Assembly: GCA_036426205.1 (NCBI GenBank)
Contig: CM071571.1
Coordinates: 112,475,219-112,539,218 of the forward strand
From: Ascaphus truei
Lineage: Eukaryota; Chordata; Amphibia; Anura; Ascaphidae
Length of the DNA stretch: 64,000 nucleotides
Direction: 5' to 3'
Shown piece by piece: positions 9,130 to 20,582 of the stretch (position 1 is the first letter of the stretch; each line of letters begins with the position of its first letter). Below the pieces are notes generated by a model. The model worked only from the letters and a program-made list of their open reading frames with translations. It was not told where the DNA came from and did not search any database. Made by a program: the position numbers and the translations under genes.

Positions 9130-9575
9130 TGTGATCAGCAACAGCAGGGTTAAACAAAACAAAACAGGCCAAGCTCCTATAGGGAGTGGTGACTAAACAA
9201 CAGCATACACCTGTGTATTAATGGGGGCTAAGACTCTTACCAACAGCAAACCTATACAACAAAGTGAAGGTCAGTTACAGTACCTTCGACTGGGTTAGGG
9301 GTCTAAAAGTCCTTCTGCAGGCTTCTCTCCACAGTGGTCCAGGCTCCAGTACCAACCTCGGCCAGAGAGATCTCCACCACAGCCTGCACTCTATTTGTCT
9401 GTATCAGAGAGCACTCTTGCAGTCACTACTGCAAGGTTTTTAAAGTCTGCTAATGAGTCAGGTGGAGACTGTTTAAATGCTCAATGCTGCAGATTAACCA
9501 GATCCCTGCTGTTCACAGTAGCTAACAAGAGGATTTTCCTTCCAAGCCTTGAACAAGGGAAGAGACCCTGTCACA
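9130..9575 (-). mobile_element. Tentative solo LTR
   Basis: On the minus strand it begins TGTGACAGGGTCTC and ends GCTGATCACA, so the ends form a short TGTGA/TCACA inverted repeat. A TATA-like ATTTAAA lies about 105 bp into it. The layout resembles the solo LTR at 19,791-20,584 (TGTGACA start, TATTTAAA, then a short pyrimidine/GC block). No target duplication is visible. Confidence 0.4.
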
Positions 9576-10040
9576 GGGATGTTCAGCTCTCGCTTGACCC
9601 TATAGTGAATGATTTCAGAGATCAAGAGAAATACAGTGGTCCCCCTTGGGGGTGGCGTGTTCCCTGATCTAACACTTGAAAAGTGTAGTAGTGGTCAGAA
9701 GTATAAGGTGAAGAAACCCCAACATACAGTATAAATTGCTGAAGGGTGGTGCTAGCAGGGAGTGAGTAATGATATACATGTAAGAAAGAAAGAATTCCTT
9801 TGTGCTGCACTAAGCTGACACCCCACATGAAAATTAAAACTGATTTTATTTCAATTTATTAAAAAATATACATGTTGAGATTGACGCAAAAGAACTGTGA
9901 ACCAAGTAATTCAAACAAGACTAGGAGAGGTGTAAATGCTGATTTAGACGCAACAGTCTTGGTGTATCACTTATTATATTATATGATTGTAGTTATACAA
10001 TTGAATTAGCTACATCAATTTAGTGAATCCCCTAAACTGC
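9576..10040. other. No gene; unassigned AT-rich DNA
   Basis: I see no coding potential, and no repeat other than generic AT-rich sequence. Confidence 0.4.
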
Positions 10041-10044
10041 ATTA

Positions 10045-10290
10045 ATTTCAGGTCCGGGGACCCCCTGCTTCCCGAGTTACAGGCCCCGGTATGGGGTGCC
10101 GGTATCTCCTATGCATTTAAATGTCCCGGTCACATGACGTGGGAGATTTAAACATTGCATGGGGATACCGGCACCCCATAACTGCACCCCATAATGGGGC
10201 CTGTAACTCAGGAAGCAAGGGGTCCCTGGACCTGAAATTAATGAGCTTCCGTTCCGGAGACCCCCTGCTCCCGCACACTAGTATTAAAAT
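10045..10290. repeat. Palindromic module P, copy 1
   Basis: An inverted-repeat block. GGGACCCCCTGCTTCCCGAG, then CAGGCCCCGGTATGGGGTGC, is mirrored by GGCACCCCATA, GGCCTGTAACTC and GAAGCAAGGGG. It is bordered by GGAGACCCCCTGCTCCCGCA. Related copies lie at 21,861-22,135, 31,380-31,665, 45,395-45,640 and 45,712-45,975, with a split copy at 22,232 / 36,409. Confidence 0.8.
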
Positions 10291-10299
10291 GTAAATATA

Positions 10300-10980
10300 A
10301 AAAAGCTTATTTACCTTAGTGGCTAGCCGCTAAGGCTATGAAGGGTTAAACCAGAGTACCCTGTTTATTGTGGTTAGAGGGGGTGGATGAAGGGGGTTGT
10401 TGCCTAAGTGATGTGGTTAGGCCTGATGGGAAGGTTGCGGGAGGAGTTAACCCCTTCACTAGCATAGCTATTGGAACCACTTTGGTAATTAAGGGGTTAA
10501 CCACACCCACTACCCTCCCGAGAGGCCTAACCACCCACCCTTGGGGCAACTACCCACTTCACCAATCCCTCTACCCCAACAAACATTAAAAAACACAACA
10601 ACCCTACAACCCGCCTCATATACCCCCGACAAACCCCCAACACATACAATACAGTAATGGGCAAAATTACTATTATCCAGCTATGGATAATACTGTACAG
10701 TAGCTCATTTGCCCATTCCAAATAAAACATTATACAGCAGCATAAAGTAATTAAAACTTCTACTTTCCCCTCCCAGAATGAAGGCCATCCTCATCTTCCT
10801 CCCCGTCCTTGTCCTCCGTTGACAGGAACATAACAATAAAAAATACAATCTAATAGCCCCTAACCCCTTAATCACCTTAGCAATTAGTAATTGCTATAGT
10901 AATTAAGGGGTTAACCCACCTCCCCTGCTACCCACCCAGGCAGCCAGCCACCCTCCTCTGGGCATCTACCCCCACCCTCT
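10300..10980 (-). repeat. Module A, copy 1
   Basis: Contains TAATGGGCAAAATTACTATT, ATGAAGGCCATCCTCATCTT, a CCCCTTAATCACCTTAGC block with a mirrored GGGGTTAACCCACC, and C-rich RCCACCC runs. The same ordered blocks recur at 16,975-17,525 and 17,960-18,235 in this orientation, and at 21,173-21,727 and 47,240-47,560 inverted. No ORF of transposase type was seen. Confidence 0.7.
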
Positions 10981-10999
10981 ACTCATTGATTGGCACAGT

Positions 11000-11285
11000 G
11001 GTACATCATGCCCATATAATATGTATCTATGCCCCTTTAGGGCTATAGATAAATACAGTGACAAGCAATGCATTTTTTGGCAAATGCTAGTTTTTATTTC
11101 ATTGATATGTATTTTTGTTGATTTTTTTTATTCTTGCTTATTTTGTGTGATTGCTTTTTAAAATTCTTGCTTATTTTTGGTGATTGCTTTTTTTAATTCT
11201 GGTTAATTTTTGTTGATTTTTTTTTTATTCTGGTGAATTTTTTGTGATTTTTTTTTTTAGGTTACTTATCGACTGCAATAATTTG
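11000..11285. repeat. Module B, copy 1 (T-rich)
   Basis: CAATGCATTTTTTGGCAAATG followed by about 170 bp of T-rich direct repeats (TTCTTGCTTATTTT, TTCTGGTTAATTTT, TTCTGGTGAATTTT). It ends in TTTTTTTTTAGGTTACTTATC. The same key string occurs at about 46,735 in the 46-47 kb copy. Confidence 0.65.
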
Positions 11286-11294
11286 AAAATAAGA

Positions 11295-11640
11295 ACCAAG
11301 GGCCTCATGCAGTAAGCGTTGATAAGGCTTTTATCTGCATTTTCCCGCCAAAATTGGATTTGAGATTCACTAAGCGCCGATAAGTGGTCAAAATCGGCAT
11401 TTTTTCATCCCGATAAAAATTTATCGGCATGCAGCTGCCGATAAGCCACTTATTGGCACTTTTCGGCACTTTTTGAAATCGGCTGTATTCTAGTAGCCCC
11501 GATCAGCTTATCGGTGCTGATCGGCACTCAAAAGTGGAGATATCTTCGGCAATTTGTCCCGCCAACTAAAGTTGGCAAGTTAGAGGGGAGAAAGATCGGC
11601 AAGGTTGCCGGGACGGCACTTAGATAAAATAGCTCATCTC
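11295..11640. repeat. GCCGATAAG-rich MITE-like repeat
   Basis: Starts GGGCCTCATGCAGTAAGC and contains several direct and inverted copies of GCCGATAAG/CTTATCGGC plus GATTCACTAAGC. The style (a 'cactaagc' end and internal inverted hexamers) matches the ends of the large element at 16,459-36,880. Confidence 0.6.
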
Positions 11641-11644
11641 TACT

Positions 11645-12089
11645 GCTGCGGCCAACTTTATTCTTACTAATCACCGGCTTGTACCTGGCATGTTCCTGGA
11701 ATGCATGCCCGGCTGACGCGCGGTTGATGTGTTAATTGATAATGGTTCAGGATTTACTAGGCTGCAATGCTTCGCGTGTCCGCCAGATGGCATAAATTCA
11801 TGAATTGTAATGCAGTATATATATGTACATGTTTTATGGACTGATTTAAAAAGGACGGGTTGGACTTTTTTCCCAGTGATTAGCCTGGTTGCCGAGCAAC
11901 CCGCGCGCGAACGCGATGCGCGTCGCGGAGCGCTGACGTCACGCCGCCATGCGTCCGAGTCTCCTCCTTGTGGGAGACGCCAGCAGCTCTTCTCCGAGCG
12001 TGCCTGTACTGCCCTGGCAGTGCGTGGGCGCATGGATCCGCTTTGTGACGCGTCAGCGGGGCGGTCTCTGAGCGGAGTAGCGGCAGATG
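11645..12089. other. CpG-rich DNA upstream of the gypsy fragment
   Basis: No gene. It includes GCTGCGGCCAACTTTATTC (similar to the edge of the GC module), the TTTTATGGACTGATTTAAAA module shared with about 6300, then CpG-rich sequence. An open frame continues into the reverse transcriptase, but the RT homology begins only at about 12,090. This DNA may be a different repeat fused at the truncation point. Confidence 0.5.
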
Positions 12090-14538
12090 TGACAAGAGGT
12101 GCCTATAATCTCATTCGCATAAGGGAGGGGGACGAGTGGAAAACAGCATTTAACACACGTTCTGGACATTATGAATATCTTGTTATGCCCTTTGGGTTAT
12201 GCAACGCTCCTGCCGTTTTTCAAGAGTTCATGAACGACATCTTCCGCGATGTATTGGGAACATTTGTCATAGTCTACCTAGATGACATTCTTATTTTTCT
12301 AAAAATCTGGAGGAACACATTCAACATACCAAACTTGTGCTTTCCAGACTCCGCTCTAATCGCCTTTATGCCAAGATGGAGAAGTGTTTGTTCCACCAGG
12401 CCTCTACTGCCTTCTTAGGCTATATCATCTCCAGCCAAGGCTTCTCCATGGATCCAGAGAAACTGAAAGCTGTTCTCGATTGGCCGCTGCCTAATTCACT
12501 CAAGGCTGTGCAGCGTTTTCTCGGCTTTGCCAACTATTACAGGAAATTCATCAAAAAAAAATCTTCTATTGCTCTTCCCATCACCGCATTGACCAAGAAG
12601 GGCGTCGATATCTCTTCCTGGTCTCCAGAGTCTATTCTTGCTTTTGAGGTTCTCAAGAAGGCTTTCGTTTCTGCACCCATCCTTCATCATCCGGATACCT
12701 CCTTCCCCTTCACTTTGGAGGTCGACGCCTCGGACGTAGGAGCCAGCGCAGTCCTTTCCAAGAGGACTTCTCCCCAAGAGAAACTTCACCCCTGTGGTTT
12801 TTTTTCACGGAAATTTTCATCTGCCGAAAGGAATTATGATGTTGGTAATCGTGAACTTTTAGCCATCAAACTGGCTCTTCAAGAATGGAGACACCTTTTG
12901 GAGGGTTCCAAAGAACAGTTGCTATTCTCACTGACCACAAAAATGTGTTATATATTGAGGGGGCTCATCGTCTGGGATCCCGCCAAGCTCGCTGGTCACT
13001 CTTCTTTTCCCGCTTTATCTACACCATCTCATATATTCCTGGTACCAAAAATGTCAAAGCGGACGCTCTCTCTCATCAGTTCGCCACCGAAACCGAAGCT
13101 AATGAAACCACGGAGCCTATTCTTCCTGCCAAATGTATAATTTCCGCTAACAACTTCGATGTGTTGGACGAAATCAACAAAGCTCAAGCTCACATTCCCA
13201 GCAGGGTCATGGTACCAGAAGGACGCCAATACGCAGCTCCACGCTTTCGCCATAAAGTTTTACTTTAGGGTCATTCTTCTAGAGCAGTCGGTCATCCAGG
13301 CTTCAAAAGGATGGCAGATCTCATTAAACGGACATTTTGGTGGCCCAAGATGAACCAAGACATTCTTGATTTTACCACCACCTGTCCTGTATGTGCCCAG
13401 AGTAAGACACTCCATCAAAAACCTTCTGGACTTCGCTTGCCTCTCCCCATTCCGGAACAACCCTGGAAACTTATTTCGATGGATTTCATTATTGAACTGC
13501 CCATTTCCAAGGGGATGAACACCATTCTGATCGTAATAGACAGGTTTTCTAAAAAAAGCGCACTTTATCCCCTCAAGGGTCTCCCTAACTCTGCCACTTT
13601 GGCTGATGTCTTCTCCAAAGAAATTTTCAAGTTATATGGCGTTCCCATTTCTATTGTCTCTGACCGTGGATCACAGTTCATCTCGAAATTCTGGCAGGCA
13701 TTTTCCAAAATACTCGGTATCTCTCACTTGTTTTCCTCTGGATACCATCCTCAAACCAATGGCCTAACAGAAAGGATGAATCAAACTCTTGAACAGTATT
13801 TAAAATGCTTCATATCGGACTCACAAGATAACTGGGTGGACCTTTGCCATGGGCCGAATTTGCTATAAATTCTCTTAAAATGAGTCTACTCAGGAGTCTC
13901 CCTTTTTATTAACTTCGGTTTCCACCCCAGTAGCCTTCCGCTCTCGCCTTCTCGTTCGGGTGTTCCTGCGGCCGACTCTCATGTTGCCAATCTACAAGAA
14001 TCTTGGAAAAGGATCCTCAAGACTTTACAATCTGCGGTTGCCAAACAAAAGACCAAGGCAGATCGTCATCGTCAACCTGGGCCTTCTTTCAAACCTGACG
14101 ACTGGGTATGGTTATCCTCAAAAAATATAAGGCTTAAAACACCATCACCCTAACTGTTCCATTCAAAATATTGGAGAAAATTAATCCTGTTGTTTACCGT
14201 CTCGACCTGCCTCCCACTATGAAGATTCCTTCCGTGTTCCACGCTTCCCTTCTTAAACCCTTTATAATTAGTCCTCATTTTCCTGTCCCCTCTCGGAAAC
14301 CCAATCCGGTCTCCACCCTAGGACAACAGGAGTATGAAGTCCAATCACTAATCGATTCCAGCTGGTCCAAAAACAAACTCCAGTTCCTGGTCCACTGTAA
14401 GGGCTTTGGTCCGGAAGAACTTTCGTGGGTACCAGCACGTCACATCCATGCCCTGAGACTACTAATTCAATTCCACCAAAGGTTCCCGCTCAAGCCTTGG
14501 TTGAATCGCTCGGAGATCGATCCTCAAAGGGGGGATAC
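12090..14538 (+). pseudogene. Chromoviral Ty3/gypsy pol fragment (RT, RNase H, integrase, chromodomain)
   Basis: Gag, protease and the first part of RT are missing. RT starts inside the conserved GAYNLIRI block and keeps YLDD (VYLDD at 12,272-12,286). RNase H spans about 12,690-13,080 (LEVDASD). The integrase zinc region spans 13,265-13,400 with CPVCAQ. The integrase core spans about 13,440-13,860 with Asp in SMDF, Asp in SDRGSQF and Glu in TNGLTERMN. A C-terminal chromodomain at about 14,330-14,470 (QFLVHCKGFGPEELSWVP) places it in the chromovirus branch. Frameshifts lie near 12,300, 12,920 and 13,860-14,170, and a stop lies near 13,266, so it is inactive. The polypurine tract CAAAGGGGGG precedes the LTR. 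Confidence 0.93.
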
Positions 14539-15614
14539 TGTGACGGTTCAGGGGATTCCTTCCCCTTCTTTCTCTCCCTCTGTCCCATCTCCTTCCAATC
14601 CCTCTACCCTTTCCCACTCCTGTCCCGTTCCGTCTACCTCTCTCTCTACCCCACTGACTCAGCGCATGCCCCGCAGGTCTTGCATGCCCACTCGGTCCCC
14701 GAGCCCCTGCAGTGACGCTCCCCACTCCCAGACACCCGCTATGCCCACGGCCAGTGCCTCACCTTCCCTGGCGGCTCGGTCCGCTCCTCTGCCATCCTCC
14801 ATCGGGGTACCCGCGGCGCTCCGTGCGCCTGGTGGCACGGCCTGTGCGCGCGCTCCCTCAGCTTGCGGAGTGCGCGCGCACACGCTCCTCATCTGGGTCC
14901 TGTCGCCTTTCTGATTCCTCCTCCCGGTGCTTGCGTGCTATCTCCCTGTCGCAGCCTGTGTGTGCGCGCACCCTCAGCTTACAGAGGGCGCGTGCACACG
15001 CTCCTCTTATCAGGCCTGCCACGTTCCTGACTCCTCCTCCCAGTCCCTACAGGCCATTTCCCTGACTGCCCCTTCTGTCTCCTCCTCTTCTCTCCCTAAC
15101 CTATCCCTGTTGTCTCCCACTTCTCTCTCTGCTCCTCCTTTCTCTCCTATTGGTGTATCTCCCTTTATAATCCCTGTCTGTACTCTCTATCGTCGCTCTT
15201 CATAGTTCCTGTTTCCCTGTGTATGCTGACCTATGCTGTGCTCCCTCTGTATCCTGCTCCTGTGTTTATTTTGGATTTCCATGGCTTTGACCCCTGCTTG
15301 TCCTGGACTACCCTGCTCTCTGTACCCCTTGAACCTTGCTACGAACTCTACCTTGCTGACCTCTGGAATCCTTGGACCTGGCTTTGCATCCTGACGACTC
15401 TACTCTCTGGACCCCTGGACATTGGCACACGGATACGACCATTCTTACGCTTACACCAACAGACGTTGCAAGTATCGTTAACCACTCTCTCGACAGGCCC
15501 AGCAATGCTATACCACACTCCAGGCTTGCTCCCACTGCTGTGGGTGTGTGGTGTAATACCGTTCCCACCTCAGTACTGGGGTCTTGCCAGGTCTGCGGGC
15601 ATACAGGCGTGACA
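14539..15614 (+). mobile_element. 3' LTR of the chromoviral gypsy
   Basis: Starts TGTGACGGTTC immediately after the purine tract and ends GGCGTGACA, 1,076 bp, with TG...CA termini. The first half is C/T- and CpG-rich, and ORFs there are artefacts. The left edge of the 9.5-kb tandem duplication falls inside it at 14,737. The base after it (15,615) resumes a minus-strand L1 reading frame, so the gypsy inserted into that L1. No 5' LTR partner was found. Confidence 0.85.
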
Positions 15615-16458
15615 TTTGGTAGGTTAATACCTCCCATTTCTCTTGGAAGCTGTAATTTTTTGTAAGCTATTCTGCTTCTTTTGGATCCCCACAGAAATGT
15701 TGTCATTACTCTGCGCATTTCATTAATATCTGTGTGTTTCAGTAGCAAGGGGGGTGTCTGCATGGGGTATAGGAGTCTAGCAAATGATATAATTTTGATC
15801 ACATTTGCTCTACCGAATAGTGACAGTGATAGGGTCATCCAGCTCTTTAGTTTTTCTATTACTTTATTCACTATTATCTTGAAGTTATTGTTGTCTTGAA
15901 GTCTGGAGAGGTCTGTTTCCAGCATTATCCCTAGATATCTTATTGTTTTTTTTTGTGATTTTCACTGGTATAATATTTGTCTCTTTTGTGTACAGTAGGG
16001 TGGTTCCATTATGTATATCAATTCTGTCTTAGATATGTTGATTTTGAATCCCGTGAAGGATGCAAAAAATTCTATTTGTTGTAATATATGTTTTATTGAT
16101 TCGTTGGGGTTGGTTAGTAACATTAGTATGTCGCCAGCGAACATTGATGTTTTTAATTCTATTTTCTTTTTCATAATCCCCTTAAATTTCTACATTTGCC
16201 TCAGATATATTGCTAGGGGTTCTATTGCTACGTTGAACAATAGGGCAATAGAGAGCACCCCCTGGTGCTTTCCTCTATGCAGCTGGAATGGTCTGAGAGG
16301 TGTCCTGCTGCTTTGATTCTGGCCATTGGTTTATTATACATAGCTTTTATCATATTATTGAAGTTTCCACTAAAGCTGAATTTGTTTAGGGTAAAGAATA
16401 TGTGTTTCTACAATATGTTATCAAATGCCTTTTCAGCATCAATGGCTACTAAGGCTAT
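15615..16458 (-). pseudogene. L1/Tx1-like LINE 'L1-A', RT C-terminal part
   Basis: Minus-strand frames encode LINE reverse transcriptase from the IDAEKAFDN block (near 16,450) down to GGINLPN at 15,616. The motif order is AEKAFD, then the ALLFNVAIEPLA block, then a FADD-type box mutated to FAGD at about 16,135 (TSMFAGDILML), then LSLFGRANVIK and FLWGSKRSRIAYKKLQL. Stops and a frameshift are present. It is cut at 15,615 by the gypsy LTR and at 16,458 by the TIR element. The missing N-terminal half lies at 36,884-38,650. This is a retrotransposon relic, not a host gene. Confidence 0.9.
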
Positions 16459-16739
16459 GGGGGCTATACACTAAGCTGTAATAAGTCGTTTTAAGAGCGC
16501 AAAGTGCTCTTAGAACATAATGTTCCGCCGAGCGCGATCCACAGAGCCGCAGTAACAGGCACTTTGCGCTCTAAAACTGACTTTACTAATACGATCAGCT
16601 GTTTGCGCTGAATCCTGCCCTTCTGCGGGATTCACTAAGCTACACAAACTTATCGAACTTGAAAGTTGTGCTGAATACAGCTCACCAGTTAAAGGCAGAT
16701 GATAAAAAAAGCTGGACTTTGAGAAATGTCTTTGTTTAC

Positions 16740-16930
16740 ATTTTTGCAGGCGCAACACCCATACAACAAGCCGGCGGGTGTCCCCCATGGGGGTCCCCGG
16801 CTGATCCCGCGGGGGTCCGGGGTGCCGCGGGTGTCCCCGGCTGACCAAGCAGGGGTCCCCGCAAGAGTCCGGGGTTCCCCGTGGTAGTCCCAGGGTCCCC
16901 ACGGGCCTGCGGTACCAATTTTGTGCCTCT
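16740..16930 (+). repeat. GGGGTCCCCGG-type GC-rich tract
   Basis: Degenerate direct repeats of GGGTGTCCCC / GGGGTCCCCG within the left arm of the TIR element. A copy lies at about 26,300-26,450. The frames are open but low in complexity. Confidence 0.6.
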
Positions 16931-16974
16931 AAAAAAATAAAAAATATTTCTAACTAAATACACCCCCCTCCCCC

Positions 16975-17525
16975 GCCCCCTAACCCATACAATACAGTAA
17001 TGGGCAAAATTACTATTATCCACATATGGATAATAATGCATTTGCCCATTTAAAATACATATAAATCACAATTAATACAGTAACTACATATTACACTTAC
17101 CTTTTCAAGGCACCCACGATGAAGGCCATCCTCATCTTCATCCTGCCCATGTCCCTCCAGTGCTGCAACACATACAAACAAATCAAAATAGCTTATGTAA
17201 TGTCCCCTAACCCCTTAATCACCTTAGCGGTAATTAACTGCTATAGTCATTAAGGGGTTAACCCAACCTCACCCGCCACTCGGGAGGCATAAACACCCTC
17301 CCCCACTACCCACCCCATGAGGCCTAACCACCCACTACCCACATGGAGGCCTACCCAGCCTGGCTTGTGGACAATACCCACTTTCCCCACCCCCGTTAAC
17401 CACAATAAACATCACTATATTAAAAAAACACTACATAACCCACCCCCTGTGCCCCCCATAAATATCTGATTTATTCTTTTACATACAGTGTTAATACCCC
17501 AGGCCCACAGGAGTCCCTGGTGGGC
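16975..17525 (-). repeat. Module A, copy 2 (left inverted arm)
   Basis: The inverse complement of 21,173-21,727 over about 550 bp. Shared landmarks are TAATGGGCAAAATTACTATT, ACTTACCTTTTCAAGG, CATCCTGCCCATGTCC, CACCCCCGTTAACCACAATA and ATACCCCAGGCCCA. Its duplicate lies at about 26,515-27,080. Confidence 0.85.
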
Positions 17526-17920
17526 CTGATGGGTGTCCATAGACCTCACAGTGGCCCAGCAAAAGGTTTCAAACAGTGTCTGGAGGCCTACGGGTGGTCT
17601 CTGCCAGGCGTCATGGTCTCCGCGGATCACCATGGGCCACAATGGGGTCTCCATGGGTAGGCTCGCAGGTGTCTGGGGGGCCCCTAGTCAGACCCACAGG
17701 TGTCTAAGGGGCCTTGGGTGGTTCCCACGGAGGTCTGGTGGCCCTCGGGTGGTCCCTATGGGTCCTTGGTGCCCCCACAGATGTGGGGCCACCGTTTCTT
17801 CCCCGCAGGTGTCCCTTGTGAGTTCAGCAGCCTGGTACCCGTGGGCGTCCGAGGAGACCTCAGGTGGTCTCCAGAGATCCCCGCAAACCTAAGGAACCAA
17901 CCCTGTATGTAAAATAAATA
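17526..17920 (+). repeat. Low-complexity GGTGGTCC/GTGTCTGGGG block
   Basis: Degenerate short repeats such as GGTGTCT, GGGTGGTYCC and GGGGCC. The frames are open on both strands but there is no recognisable protein. Duplicate at about 27,080-27,460. Confidence 0.5.
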
Positions 17921-17959
17921 AACCTGTCCTATACAATTAAATACATAAATACCCCCCCC

Positions 17960-18235
17960 CCCCACCCCAACACATACAGTACAGTAATGGGCAAAATAAC
18001 TATTATCCAGATATGGATAATAGATTATTTGCCCATTATTAAACACATAAATCAGCATAAATAAATTGAGTTCTACTTACCCCTTGGCAACGATGGGCAT
18101 CCGGTCATCAAACGGCCTCCTTTGGCAAAAAAAAAACATTGCAAATATTTTCAAATGCCAGTTAACCCCTTAATCACCTTAGCGGATAATAACCGTGACA
18201 GTAATTGAGGGGTTAACCCACCCTGCCCCCATTCA
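17960..18235 (-). repeat. Module A, copy 3
   Basis: AGTAATGGGCAAAATAACTATT and ATCCAGATATGGATAAT start the block, and CCCCTTAATCACCTTAGCGG plus GAGGGGTTAACCCACC close it. It is shorter than copy 2. Duplicate at about 27,520-27,790. Confidence 0.75.
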
Positions 18236-18342
18236 TTTGTACAGTGTGATATATATATATATATATATGAAAAAATCACATTCAGTTGGCACACTGTAAA
18301 CAACAGAAAAAATGCTGATGCTTGTCCCATATGCAATAGTAC

Positions 18343-19005
18343 AAAAATAGGTTTTACCAGATTGAAGTCCGGAAAAGACGAGACAGCACACAGTATTGTA
18401 AGTCCAATAGAACTATATCAGTTAATCATGGCACCAATCCAACGTATCGATCAACACAAGTGACCTTCCTCAGGGACGTGCAATAAGTGAATGCTAATAA
18501 ACCCCCTTACTGCTGCGGCCAAGTTTATTCGAGCATTTGCCCGTTCTTGGGCCCAGCAGTAGCCTGGCGCGCGCCCGAGAGTGACGGGCGCGCCGAAGCA
18601 GCGGAAAGAGCGCCCTCCGATCGGGGCGCTTCCCTACCGCTGCCGGGTCCGCGGGTCCCGGAACCCCCTGCCGCTGTCCGCGATCGCGGGACACCAGGGC
18701 TCCCTCGGGAGCCCCTGGGACGCGCGTGCAGGGGGCGCACGCTCCGAAGACGCGTGACCGCGGTCTATGACACGTGACCGCGGTCTATGACGCGCGGCAC
18801 GCCGAGGGGCGGCCATAGCAAGCGGGAAATCTCCGGCTTGCGGTACCGGCCACACTTTATAAAGTGTGTCGTATGTATATACCCACACCAATCAAAAAAA
18901 ACCAAAAACTCACCGTGTTAATGGCAAAATTGCAGTTCTATTGGACTTACAATATGTGTGCTGTCTCGTCTTTTCCGGACTTCAATCTGGTAAAACCTAT
19001 TTTTA
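18343..19005. repeat. Foldback element with ~72-bp arms, carrying a GC-module insert
   Basis: The left arm 18,343-18,414 (AAAAATAGGTTTTACCAG through AGTCCAATAGAACT) is the near-perfect inverse complement of the right arm 18,934-19,005. The GC module at 18,512-18,850 interrupts the loop. Duplicate arms lie at about 27,896-27,968 and 28,500-28,571. Confidence 0.85.
18512..18850. repeat. CpG-rich GC module, copy 2
   Basis: Begins GCTGCGGCCAAGTTTATTC and ends TCCGGCTTGCGGTACCGG, the reverse orientation of 1,461-1,784. It includes ATCGCGGGACACCAGGGCTC and dense CpG. Its multiple overlapping ORFs are compositional. Confidence 0.75.
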
Positions 19006-19011
19006 TATTAT

Positions 19012-19014
19012 ATA

Positions 19015-19047
<33 letters not shown>

Positions 19048-19077
19048 ATATATATATAATATATCTATATATATATG
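19012..19077. repeat. AT microsatellite
   Basis: Imperfect (TA)n directly after the foldback arm. A similar run sits at 28,571-28,642 in unit 2. Confidence 0.9.
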
Positions 19078-19790
19078 AGTGAAGAGAGAAAAAAAGGGAA
19101 CCCGCTTAAGAGCACTCAGGTATACCATATAGCAAATAACATTTTATTGATTAACACATTGAAAAATAGAAAACAGTACAGAATTAAAATACACTAATAA
19201 AGGCTAGGACCCCTAACACGGATACTACCCAGTGACACTGTGTCAGAGCTAGGTAATTGTTGCACAATATACACCCTATTATCATAAGATAGGACAATGA
19301 TTGAAACAACTCTAAAGTAGACAAAAGCTATCTGAAATGGGTTAATCTGTTCACAAATACCTATACAATGCCTATAATGAGTTACATCCTACCCAATAAC
19401 AAACGTGACAAGTCAAAGTGTATGACTGACTCAAACCAATATAAAGTCTGCTACAGCATGCAGATGTATGAACCAAAACCAACAGCAATGATTACTATCT
19501 GAAGGAAATTGGTAACGAGGCTTGAGAGGGTCACTAAGTGTATAGGACGGATGAATGTGTAAAAGGCATATATAGGATATAGTTATCCAGTGAACTCATG
19601 ATGAAATAACCTGTTTGTATTTCGTATGTCTAGTATAGAAAAAAGAGTGTCAAAGTCCATAACAAATTGCTGCAGCAGTGTAAGGTAGCATAGTTACGTG
19701 TTTGCCATCATCCAGGGGTCCTGCCTAGCACCCCCACTCCTACACGTTTCGTCAAAGGACTTAAACTTGGAGTGGTATATATATATATAT
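19078..19790. other. No gene; dispersed repeat with CACGTTTCGTC end
   Basis: AT-rich non-coding DNA starting GAGTGAAGAGAGAAAAAAAG and ending CCTACACGTTTCGTCAAAGG, then a short (TA)n. Its duplicate lies at 28,643-29,353. I see no protein-coding signal. Confidence 0.5.
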
Positions 19791-20582
19791 TGTGACATAG
19801 TCCAAAGATGTTAGGCAGCTTTCTGCCCCATTTTAGGGCAGAAAGTGCAGGAATAGTTAAAAATGATCCGTTCCACAGCTTCCCATTAACTCAGGCAGCT
19901 GGATGGAAAATCCAGACCACAGATTACAATGGCTCTAGATCTCCCTCACCTGCTCTTCTAATCACATGCACAGGTATTTAAAGCAGAGAGGTTTTGCATT
20001 TCACTCTCTCTCCTTAGAGCCTGGAGGCTGGGGGTATCGCTGCTCCCCGGAATCCAGTTCGGGGTGGACGGCCCCTCCAAGTATCACAGTACCAGAGGAT
20101 TTGCCTGGATACTTGGGACTGAGTTCCCACCACGAACAGATAAGACAAAACAAATGGTTATTGCTGTGGCTAAAAGACTGTGCTGTATCTAGTGACCCTA
20201 AATGAGAGAGCATTGTTTTAAGCTGGGGAACCAGGTTAGTTGGCCAGCAGCTGTTAGAGAGACTGATTCTGATGTGTAGTTAGATCCCTGAAAGGGATAG
20301 GATTTTGTTTATATGGTTTTGGTTTTATTTCTTAAAAATAACAGTGTGGAAAATACTGTAACACTGAAATAAGTGAACTGCTGAATGAAAGTATCTGAGT
20401 ACCTCTAACCTACACATGTTAAAGCTGCAGTACCTTACTTGGATGAAAATAAAGCAGGCAGAAGCCTGAGTTAAGCAACGTAATACATTGCATGTTCCTG
20501 TTTGTTGTATAATTAACCCTAGAAGACTGTGTCGGGAAGAACCCAGACAGATGTCAGCGCTACAAAAGAGGGGCTTTTTTCA

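Noticed and set aside
11810..12089. In-frame N-terminal extension of the gypsy RT ORF
   Set aside because: RT homology starts only at about 12,090. The earlier residues are CpG-rich repeat sequence with no Gag or protease motif.
14171..15065. Pro/Ser-rich extension of the chromodomain ORF and overlapping ORFs
   Set aside because: The pol ORF meets the LTR at 14,539. The open frames beyond it are C/T-rich LTR sequence.
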